The notes below the pieces were generated by a model, which worked only from the letters and a program-made list of their open reading frames with translations, was not told where the DNA came from and searched no databases. A DNA stretch of 17,073 nt from Salinisphaeraceae bacterium UBA4764 (GTDB lineage: Bacteria > Pseudomonadota > Gammaproteobacteria > Nevskiales > Salinisphaeraceae). The position numbers were made by a program, and so were the translations under genes. The stretch lies in NCBI GenBank assembly GCA_002403445.1, contig DHHU01000053.1, positions 31,387 to 48,459 of the forward strand. The letters run 5' to 3'. Position 1 is the stretch's first letter; every line of letters begins with the position of its first letter. Of this stretch, positions 7,268 to 14,033 are shown one piece after another.

Positions 7268-8632
7268 CTAATGATCTTTTGTCGGGAGCTTGCTGTGAAA
7301 ATACACGCCGAAAGTCGCATTGGCGCGCCAGTGCCAACGGCCGTCGTTCGGCCTGAGTCCCGCCAAGCCAGCATTACGCCCGGCAAGACCTTCGAGCCAG
7401 ACAAAAAACGGGCCATGGTGGATGGCCAGGCCCGCAACATCGAAGACTGTGTTACCGATCCGATGACCGGCACTGTCGAACTTCCCGTTGCTCGAATGCA
7501 GATAGCCGGCATCGTTGTAGAGCTTGAAATGCACGTCCTTGCTACCGAGTGTGAGCAAATGCCGCGCTAGGTTGAGTCCTGCGATCTGCCCACGGGCTGG
7601 CAACCGTGCTGGGAAACCGTAGTGTTCGATCGCTACCGAATCAGTCGGCAACCGGACGCCGTCGAAATTCTGGCCCCTTGGCACGTTAAACTGGAAATCA
7701 ACCAGCTGGGCCTGCACGCCCCACAGACCATAATCGCCGGCCGCCGCCGCACTAACAGCGAAATGCGTGCCGGTAGCATCGCCGTCTCCAACCGCCAATT
7801 GCCCACCTCTTGCCGAGAAAGACACCGTGGCATGGTTTCTAGAGCGGTTACCGAGCGTGTAGGCCGCACGCACATCGAGGCCGTTGATACGGTTATAACC
7901 GGCCGAAGGGTTAGCGCCGTAGGTCGCGGTCTGGCCCGCGTCGTCATTCTTGAAAAAATCGGCATCCAGGCGCCACGGGCCATGTTGATAACGATAGCCC
8001 ACGCCGTCAGCCTGATTATTGGTATAGCCCGCAAAATAAGCTAGGCTGCCCCAAAAGCCGTAAAACCCATAGCGCAGGTTGCCAAACGGCACTTGATAAA
8101 ACCCGAACTTGAGCTGATGCCGACCGTTGACGCCTATACGCCGGGCCCCCCACCCATAATGAAAGATGTCGCCGTTTTTGAAGTTGTAAAAGCGTTGTTC
8201 GATGCCGAACGACCAGCGACCGTACTGGCCATGAATATTGAGCACAAAGCGCCCGAAGTTTGCACCGCCGCCGGTTGAATTGTCGGACCGTCTCTGTTTT
8301 TTATAATACTCAAGCGTTGCCGATCCGCCCAGGCTTAAACTTCGGTGTGGGTGAGTCGACCGATCCTGTTTTACGATCCCGGACGTAGTGTGGGTCTGAG
8401 CGACGGCGGTTGACGGCTCGTTGCTAGCGCTTGACCGGGCAGAGCCGGCGCGATCGGCTTGGACGTTTTGGCGATGTTCACGTTTTATCTCCCGGACCTG
8501 TTGCTGCAGGTGGCTGATCTGTTGCTGCAGCGCCTTCAAACTCAAAGGACTAGCCGCCCCGTTCGCGCTCCATAACACCCCCAAACTCGTCAACGTCACA
8601 ACTTGACCGAATGCCGGCCCGATCCTATTCAT
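7268..8632 (-). CDS. Beta-barrel porin with N-terminal coiled coil, coupled to bioB
   Basis: Seen: 454 residues from ATG 8632, which overlaps the bioB stop (ATGAATAG). An ATG at 8644 is an alternative start. Residues 1 to about 27 form a signal peptide (MNRIGPAFGQVVTLTSLGVL, then Ala/Gly-rich cleavage region). Residues about 29-53 are a Leu/Gln-rich coiled coil with heptads (KALQQQISHLQQQVREIK), followed by a low-complexity Ser/Ala/Thr linker to about 100. The rest is a barrel with alternating aromatic and polar residues (for example HGQYGRWSFGIEQRFYNF) and a segment LKFGFYQVPFG (174-184) like the KxGxFKxPFG strand of phosphate-selective O/P-type porins. The last strand ends TFGVYF, with nine further residues. 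A coiled coil before a barrel suggests a trimer. The substrate is unknown; the bioB link is discussed as a finding. Read-through from the bio promoter is likely. Confidence 0.75.
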   Translation of the reverse strand: MNRIGPAFGQVVTLTSLGVLWSANGAASPLSLKALQQQISHLQQQVREIKREHRQNVQADRAGSARSSASNEPSTAVAQTHTTSGIVKQDRSTHPHRSLSLGGSATLEYYKKQRRSDNSTGGGANFGRFVLNIHGQYGRWSFGIEQRFYNFKNGDIFHYGWGARRIGVNGRHQLKFGFYQVPFGNLRYGFYGFWGSLAYFAGYTNNQADGVGYRYQHGPWRLDADFFKNDDAGQTATYGANPSAGYNRINGLDVRAAYTLGNRSRNHATVSFSARGGQLAVGDGDATGTHFAVSAAAAGDYGLWGVQAQLVDFQFNVPRGQNFDGVRLPTDSVAIEHYGFPARLPARGQIAGLNLARHLLTLGSKDVHFKLYNDAGYLHSSNGKFDSAGHRIGNTVFDVAGLAIHHGPFFVWLEGLAGRNAGLAGLRPNDGRWHWRANATFGVYFHSKLPTKDH

Positions 8633-9632
8633 TAACGGGCTCATCGCCTGATTCGGCGTTTGCTGCGGGGGCGACACGGTATTGTGCTTCGGGTTCCATC
8701 CCTAGCCGGTGCAGCAAATTCACATCGGCCTGGTGACTGGGATTGTCGGTGGTTAACAAGGTTTCGCCATAAAAAATCGAATTGGCGCCAGCTAGAAAAC
8801 ACAGCGCTTGGGTTTCGTCGCGCATCTCCTCGCGCCCGGCCGACAGACGCACATAGGCTTCGGGCATGGTGATGCGCGCGGCGGCGATCGTGCGCACGAA
8901 ATCGAACGGATCGACCGGCTCAGCGTCGGCCAGCGGCGTACCGGGGACTCGGATCAGATTGTTAATGGGTACACTTGCCGGCTGCGGATCCAGCGTAGCG
9001 AGTTGGTGCAGCAATTCAGCTCGATCAGCCAGGGTTTCGCCCATGCCGAGTATGCCGCCACAGCAGACCTTGATGCCGGCATCGGCTACGTTGGCCAGCG
9101 TCGTTAGCCGATCCGTATAGCTGCGGGTGGTGATGATTCGTGCATAGTATTCTGGCGAGGTATCGAGGTTGTGGTTGTAATAATCTAGGCCGCTCTCGGC
9201 CAGCCGACCAGCCTGTCGGCGCGACAACATACCGAGCGTTACGCAAGTCTCTAGTCCTTCGGTCTGAACTGCTTTAATCCGTTCAATGACGCGTTCGAGG
9301 TTGGCGTCGGTGGGCGCTCGCCACGCTGCGCCCATGCAAAACCGCGTGGCACCGGCAGCGCGTGCACGGCGGGCAAGGGCACGCACGTCCGCAACGGGCA
9401 TCAGTTTGTCGGGTTCAACGTGGGTATGAAACCGCACACTTTGTGGACAATAGGCGCAGTCTTCTGGGCAGGCACCGGTCTTAATCGAAGCCAGTGTCGA
9501 AAGCTGTACCGTATTCGGTAGAAAATGTGCGCGATGCACGGCTTGCGCACGAAAAATCAGATCACCAAGCGGCCAGGCCAGCAGATCGGCGATAGCCGTG
9601 GCTGACCATCGTGTGGAGTGGCGTAAAGACAT
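8625..9632 (-). CDS. bioB: Biotin synthase
   Basis: A radical-SAM enzyme that inserts sulfur into dethiobiotin to form biotin, in the cytoplasm. The start ATG 9632 gives 335 residues (E. coli 346). The N-terminus then aligns with E. coli BioB: RW, then PLGDLIFRAQAVHRAHF and STLASIKTGACPEDC. The radical-SAM cluster is Cys55, Cys59 and Cys62 in CPEDCAYC (E. coli 53, 57, 60). FCMGAAWR, YYNHNLDTSPEYY and KVCCGGILGMGET carry the second-cluster Cys residues, and the conserved arginine is in RLSAGREEM. An upstream in-frame TTG at 9680 is rejected because it would lie 6 bases from the operator-like site. No clear Shine-Dalgarno. The porin ATG overlaps its stop codon. Other bio genes (bioF, H, C, D) are not in the window. 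Confidence 0.96.
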   Translation of the reverse strand: MSLRHSTRWSATAIADLLAWPLGDLIFRAQAVHRAHFLPNTVQLSTLASIKTGACPEDCAYCPQSVRFHTHVEPDKLMPVADVRALARRARAAGATRFCMGAAWRAPTDANLERVIERIKAVQTEGLETCVTLGMLSRRQAGRLAESGLDYYNHNLDTSPEYYARIITTRSYTDRLTTLANVADAGIKVCCGGILGMGETLADRAELLHQLATLDPQPASVPINNLIRVPGTPLADAEPVDPFDFVRTIAAARITMPEAYVRLSAGREEMRDETQALCFLAGANSIFYGETLLTTDNPSHQADVNLLHRLGMEPEAQYRVAPAANAESGDEPVNE

Positions 9633-9685
9633 TTGGCGTATGCATTGGGCAAGTGCGGTTAAACCGTCGCTTATCGGCAAGTTGA

Positions 9686-9717
9686 TGTCAAAAATTTATA
9701 ATTAATTTAGTTTACAG
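9686..9717 (-). promoter_or_regulatory. Candidate BirA (bio) operator upstream of bioB
   Basis: On the minus strand CTGTAAACT (9709-9717) matches 7 of 9 bases of the E. coli left half-site TTGTAAACC, and the next five bases AAATT also match E. coli bioO. After 14 bases the right half reads TTTTTGACA (9686-9694), a degenerate form of GGTTTACAA that fits only with a one-base insertion. It lies 54 bases upstream of the bioB ATG, where a repressor would cover a promoter; TATAAA falls inside it. BirA with a DNA-binding domain is known to repress bio genes by this kind of site. Confidence 0.45.
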
Positions 9718-9747
9718 TTGATGAATTATTACTCGTTTTTGACTCCG

Positions 9748-10368
9748 GTGAACCGTAAGGCAATAGTCATTGTTGCCCGGGCTGCTGAGCCGATCTGCCC
9801 TTTTTTGGCTACGCCTGCAGGTGCTCTGCGATTCCGCTGCCGGCGAACGTTACAACCTCTGTTTATGGCGGATGCCAACGCCCGCCGCGCTTTGACCCCG
9901 CTATTACCGCACTGAGGGAGGTCAGAACCCCTTCCATTCCGGACTACCGGATTCAAATTTGACGACCAGCGGGAATGCGCTCGCTTTTGGCAACGGGCCT
10001 CGCAAATCGGATCATCTGTTCAACGGAAACGGCGGCCGACATGCCGCAGATTACCTTTAACGGGTCTCATTCAGGCCGAGTTTCTGGCGCGTTTTGTCGC
10101 GGCCCGGCCCGAAGGCGAAGTGGACACGCGACCTATGGACCGCCAATCCGAAGCGCGACTCAAAGCATCCTGAGCGCCATGCGGCGTCAAATCCAAGGCC
10201 TCGGTGCCTTAACACGTTTATCTGTTGCAGCCGAAGTGATAGCCAGCACGCGACCCTTGTCGACGACGTGATCAGAACCGGTGCGCTGCGAGTTAATTGG
10301 CCCACACCCTACGCCGTGCTGACCCAACAGGCGTAGCTGTATATTAGGCGGCGCGCCCGATCGCTTGA
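9748..10368 (+). pseudogene. comF: Decayed comF (competence/phosphoribosyltransferase-like) pseudogene
   Basis: No frame stays open, but ComF features appear in the right outer order across frames. At 9821-9862 VLCDSAAGERYNLC recalls the N-terminal zinc-ribbon Cys pair. At 9888-9959 RFDPAITALREVRTPSIPDY recalls the FDxAIxAxRYxxPxDxLI block, ended by TGA at 9960. At 10247-10288 HATLVDDVIRTGAL is the PRPP-binding LVDDVxTTGAT motif. At 10297-10344, in another frame, LAHTLRRADPTGVAVY is the last helix and strand. The middle is ambiguous: PQITFNGS with RVSGAF and, one frame away, EFLARFVAARPEGEVDT both resemble ComF pieces. At least three frame changes plus internal stops make sequencing error unlikely. 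Residual span about 207 codons (usual 220-250). ComF acts in DNA uptake, and comF next to bioB is a recurring gammaproteobacterial arrangement, which supports the call. The start at GTG 9748 is a guess. Confidence 0.7.
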
Positions 10369-10393
10369 AACTGTTCCAAACATTAGGGTTTTC

Positions 10394-11488
10394 ATGTTGA
10401 ACCACCTGCTTAAATCGATGTCCCAGACCGGCCAGGCTCCGGGCACGCTCATCGAACCGCCGGCCGAGGAAACGATCGGTGTATCGCGGATCGATCGGTT
10501 CCAGTTTTTTCCGGATTCCATGCCCGCGGAAAAACTCGACATCGGACCTGACACGTTATTGACGGAACTCGACGCACCGGACAACAGTGGTGGCACAACG
10601 TGGATTCATTGTCAGGGCGATGTAACCGCCGAGACGCTGCAAAGTCTCGGCCGCTGTTTCAACTTGCACAAACTCGCGCTGGAAGATGTCCACAATGGGG
10701 GCCAACGCCCCAAACTGGACTATTTCGACGACTACGTATTTCTTACATTGGCTCTGCCGGCCCGCAATAACGGCGATCACCTGATATTTGAGCAGGTCAG
10801 CATATTCTTAGGCTACGGATTCGTACTCAGCTTTCACCGCTCAGCGAATGATGTCTTGGATTCGTTACGCCGGCGATTTCGCGGCAATGTGACACCCCGA
10901 AGCGTGCCGGCACCGGGCTATATTGCCTACACCATTGCTGATGTCATTGTCGATTGCGGCTTCGAACTGCTGAATGACTTCAACGACCGTCTGGAACGTT
11001 TGGAAAACGAAATTTTCGAATCAAGCCGAAATGACGTCGTGGGCGTGGTTCACGGTCTGCGACGCGAACTCATCGCTTTGCGCAAGATACTGCGCAACCA
11101 GCATGAAATGCTGCTGCGCTGGTCGAGTCTCGAACATCCACGCGTCCGCAAACAAACTCGCCCTTTCATCCGCGATGCACAGGATCATGCTCGGCGGGTC
11201 CTGGACCTAGCGGACGGCTACTACGACACTGCGGGCTCCCTACTCGACACCTATCTGTCGCTGTCCTCCAGCAGGCTGAACGAAACCATACGCGTCTTGA
11301 CGCTGGTCTCGACCGTATTCATGCCGCTGTCGTTTCTCGCCGGCCTCTATGGCATGAATTTCAATACCCAATCCCCCTGGAACCTGCCCGAACTGGGCTG
11401 GCGCTTCGGGTATCTCTACGTGCTCGGCGTCATGGCGACCGTCGTGCTTGGTATGTTGATCTTTTTCCGGCGACGCGGTTGGATTTGA
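10394..11488 (+). CDS. corA: CorA-family magnesium/divalent cation transporter
   Basis: CorA forms a pentameric inner-membrane channel for Mg2+ (also Co2+ and Ni2+ in homologues). The protein is 364 residues, usual for the CorA/ZntB superfamily (about 315-370). A cytoplasmic alpha/beta domain spans about 30-190 (including HKLALEDVHNGGQRPKLDYF), then a long helix about 190-300. Two membrane helices follow: 299-318, which ends in the signature Tyr-Gly-Met-Asn (319-322), and about 337-357. The basic tail FFRRRGWI stays in the cytoplasm. The loop after GMN keeps Leu-Pro-Glu-Leu but has a few extra residues. The GMN motif with preceding Tyr points to the CorA family; a ZntB-like role cannot be excluded. 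ATG 10394 has an AGGG element 5-6 bases upstream. It is convergent with recG, 19 bases apart, and no terminator is seen between them. Confidence 0.9.
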   Translation: MLNHLLKSMSQTGQAPGTLIEPPAEETIGVSRIDRFQFFPDSMPAEKLDIGPDTLLTELDAPDNSGGTTWIHCQGDVTAETLQSLGRCFNLHKLALEDVHNGGQRPKLDYFDDYVFLTLALPARNNGDHLIFEQVSIFLGYGFVLSFHRSANDVLDSLRRRFRGNVTPRSVPAPGYIAYTIADVIVDCGFELLNDFNDRLERLENEIFESSRNDVVGVVHGLRRELIALRKILRNQHEMLLRWSSLEHPRVRKQTRPFIRDAQDHARRVLDLADGYYDTAGSLLDTYLSLSSSRLNETIRVLTLVSTVFMPLSFLAGLYGMNFNTQSPWNLPELGWRFGYLYVLGVMATVVLGMLIFFRRRGWI

Positions 11489-11507
11489 TGATTGACTGGG
11501 GCCTGGG

Positions 11508-13625
11508 TCACACAGACACATAATCACGGCTATCCGCCGTCCAGCGATCAATCAGCGCACTCGCTTCAAGCGGGTGAAAGGTTAATACGTCATTAGCCTG
11601 TCGAGCGGCCGACTCGGCCAGATTTTGGTCCCGCCCCAGGTCGGCGATCCGAAAACTGGCCGCTCCCGCTTGGCGCGTGCCCAGCACCTCGCCCGGGCCG
11701 CGTAATTCGAGATCGATGCGCGCAATCTTGAAACCGTCCGTGGTGTCGCGCAGCGCCATCAATCGTTGCCGTGCGGTCTCCGACAAAGGCGGCTGATAAA
11801 CCAGCAGACAATGGCTGGCCACCGATCCACGCCCTACCCGGCCCCGCAATTGATGCAGCTGAGCCAGTCCCAGGCGTTCGGCGTTTTCGATGATCATCAG
11901 CGATGCATTGGGCACATCGACACCGACCTCGATCACAGTCGTGGCAACCAGCACATCGACATAGCCCGCGGCGAAATCTGCCATCACCTGTTGCTTATCG
12001 GCGGCGCTCAATCGCCCGTGAGCCAGTCCCACACGCGCATGCGACAATGCTTTCGTCAACGCTTCGGCAGCGGCTTCGGCGGCCTGGGCTTCGAGTTTGT
12101 CGCTGTCCTCGATCATCGTACAAACCCAGTAGACTTGGCGGCCGTCGGCAACCGCGCGGCCAATTCGCTCGATTATTTCGTCGCGGCGTGTGTTCGGCAG
12201 CGCTGCCGTACCTACAGGCGTGCGACCGGGAGGCAACTCGTCGATGGTCGACGTATCGAGATCGGCGTAGTGACTCATGGCCAGAGTGCGAGGAATCGGA
12301 GTGGCGGTCATGATGAGTTGGTGGGGCCGCGTCTGCTCGCCAGATTGGTTTGTCAAAGCCAACCGCTGGTCCACGCCAAAACGGTGTTGTTCATCAACCA
12401 CACACAACCCCAGCCGCCCGAAGGCGAAGGATTTTTCGAACAATGCGTGGGTTCCCACCACTACGCCCGGCTTACCCGAGGCTATGGCCTCGCGCTCGGC
12501 ATGGTTGGCGCCCCGTTTACCGGTTACGCGCCAGACAACAACACCGAGTGGCTCCAGCCAGGTCGCCAACGTCTCGTAATGCTGCTGGGCCAGCATTTCA
12601 GTGGGCGCCATCAGGGCTGCCTGCCAATTGTTTTCCACCGCGGTAAGCACGGCGGCGGCCGCCACCACAGTCTTGCCGGAACCGACATCGCCCTGCAACA
12701 GCCGCAGCATGGGATGGTCGAAGGCCATGTCGGCGAGTATCTCGCCGATCACCCGCCGTTGTGCATCCGTGGGCGCAAAACCCAATTGCTCAAACAACGG
12801 CGCGAGACCGCGTCCGGCATCTATCAGGCGTGGGGCCATGTTGTTGCGAACCTGTTTGCGCCTTGCACGCAGGCTGAGCTGATGGGCCAGCAATTCCTCA
12901 AACGCCAGCCGGGCAACCGCCGGGTGTCGGCCCTCGATCATGGCGTCGATGTCGGTGTGGACCGGCGGCTCGTGAATGACCCGCAGTGCGTAGGCAGGTG
13001 TGTGCTCCCCCCATCCAGCAGCCAGTTCCGTCGGCAGGAGATCGGGCCAGAAATGCGGATCATCCAGGCTACGGAGGGCCTGTTTGATCAATGCACGCAG
13101 CCGCGCCTGGGAAACGCCGGCCGTGGTCGGATAAATCGGCACAAGCAACGGCTGAAATGCTTCGCCAGCCGCCCGACTGCTGACACTTTCGATTTCCGGA
13201 TGCACCATCTCCACCCCGAACCCACTCGCCCGAGGTTCGCCGAACAGCCGAAGCCACACGCCAGGCGTGAACTGCGCCTGCTGACGCGCTGAAAAATGGA
13301 ACAACCGGATCACAAGATGGCCCGTGTCGTCTTCGGCCTCGATACACAAACTGCGCCGGCGGCCCATGCGCACCTCCGCATACACCACGCGCACGAGCAC
13401 AAGTGCGTTTCTGCCGTGAACCAAGCTGCGAACCGGGGTTAGGCGGGTGCGGTCCTGATAGCGAAGCGGCCGATGCAGCAACAGATCACCGACGCTGACA
13501 ATGCCGAGCGTGGACAGCCGGTCGGCCAGTTTCGGCCCCACGCCATCGAGTGTACGAATGCTGTCTACCGCACGCAGCGCGCGACGTTTGGCGGCGTTGA
13601 CGTTAGCCGACGATGAGGATGGCAT
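11508..13625 (-). CDS. recG: ATP-dependent DNA helicase RecG
   Basis: RecG is a branch-migration helicase that remodels stalled forks and Holliday junctions. From ATG 13625 it is 705 residues (E. coli 693). The N-terminal wedge/OB part starts with a helix-hairpin-like LDGVGPKLADRL (26-37) and continues to about 260. Superfamily 2 motifs are complete: Walker A GDVGSGKT (312-319), APTEMLAQQH (340-349), DEQH (411-414) with RFGV, TATPIPRT (440-447), TTVIEVGVDVPNA (562-574) and QLRGRVGRG (592-600). The C-terminal block DLELRGPGEVLGTRQ is typical. The frame is open further upstream, but those residues lie inside ridA and are not conserved-looking. The chosen ATG overlaps the end of ridA by 23 bases, with GAGG just before it, which implies translational coupling. 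The stop faces corA. Confidence 0.96.
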   Translation of the reverse strand: MPSSSSANVNAAKRRALRAVDSIRTLDGVGPKLADRLSTLGIVSVGDLLLHRPLRYQDRTRLTPVRSLVHGRNALVLVRVVYAEVRMGRRRSLCIEAEDDTGHLVIRLFHFSARQQAQFTPGVWLRLFGEPRASGFGVEMVHPEIESVSSRAAGEAFQPLLVPIYPTTAGVSQARLRALIKQALRSLDDPHFWPDLLPTELAAGWGEHTPAYALRVIHEPPVHTDIDAMIEGRHPAVARLAFEELLAHQLSLRARRKQVRNNMAPRLIDAGRGLAPLFEQLGFAPTDAQRRVIGEILADMAFDHPMLRLLQGDVGSGKTVVAAAAVLTAVENNWQAALMAPTEMLAQQHYETLATWLEPLGVVVWRVTGKRGANHAEREAIASGKPGVVVGTHALFEKSFAFGRLGLCVVDEQHRFGVDQRLALTNQSGEQTRPHQLIMTATPIPRTLAMSHYADLDTSTIDELPPGRTPVGTAALPNTRRDEIIERIGRAVADGRQVYWVCTMIEDSDKLEAQAAEAAAEALTKALSHARVGLAHGRLSAADKQQVMADFAAGYVDVLVATTVIEVGVDVPNASLMIIENAERLGLAQLHQLRGRVGRGSVASHCLLVYQPPLSETARQRLMALRDTTDGFKIARIDLELRGPGEVLGTRQAGAASFRIADLGRDQNLAESAARQANDVLTFHPLEASALIDRWTADSRDYVSV

Positions 13626-13998
13626 CGGCCTCGACCGCGGCACCCTTGGGCAATTCGGCAACACCGATCGCCGCTCGTGACGGGTAAGGCTCGGACAAAC
13701 GCTCGGCCATAACCTCATTGACCACAGAAAATCCCGACATGTCGGTGACATAGAGCCCGATACGCACCGCGTCTGACAAACGACCGCCGGCAGCTTCGGC
13801 TACCGCTTCAAGATTGTCGAAAACCTGCTCGACCTGAGCGCGAAAACTGTCTGTCACTAGAGCTCCGGTTTCAGGATCCAGTGGAATCTGACCGGAGACA
13901 TAAACCGTGGAGCCCACGGCGAATGCCTGGCTATAGGGGCCGATCGCAGCGGGGGCTTGTTCAGTATAAATCGAGCGGCGGACGGTGGCGTTCGACAT
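13603..13998 (-). CDS. ridA: 2-iminobutanoate/2-iminopropanoate deaminase (RidA)
   Basis: RidA hydrolyses reactive enamine/imine intermediates released by PLP enzymes, as a cytoplasmic trimer. From ATG 13998 it is 131 residues (E. coli 128). Family motifs are seen in order: APAAIGPYSQA (15-25), VSGQIPLDPETG (34-45), and YPSRAAIGVAELPKGAAVE (105-123), with the catalytic-site Arg108 and Glu123. An in-frame TTG at 14019 with AGGG about 8 bases upstream could add seven residues, but the family N-terminus favours the ATG. It sits 35 bases after spoT and overlaps recG by 23 bases, matching the spoT-ridA-recG order known from other gammaproteobacteria such as pseudomonads. It is probably co-transcribed with both. 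Confidence 0.95.
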   Translation of the reverse strand: MSNATVRRSIYTEQAPAAIGPYSQAFAVGSTVYVSGQIPLDPETGALVTDSFRAQVEQVFDNLEAVAEAAGGRLSDAVRIGLYVTDMSGFSVVNEVMAERLSEPYPSRAAIGVAELPKGAAVEADAILIVG

Positions 13999-14033
13999 CA
14001 AAGATGGTTCTTCAGGCAAATAGAGGCCCTATT

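Noticed and set aside
9633..9680. N-terminal extension of bioB from TTG 9680
   Set aside because: It would place the start 6 bases from the operator-like site and add residues absent from BioB; ATG 9632 aligns with the family start.
9721..9915. 65-codon frame starting ATG 9721 as a small gene
   Set aside because: It overlaps the comF remnant, and the ComF-like residues lie in a different frame; no ribosome-binding site.
11766..13292. Open frame of 508 codons on the plus strand
   Set aside because: Antisense to recG, with His/Gln/Arg-rich composition and no domain; shadow of the real gene.
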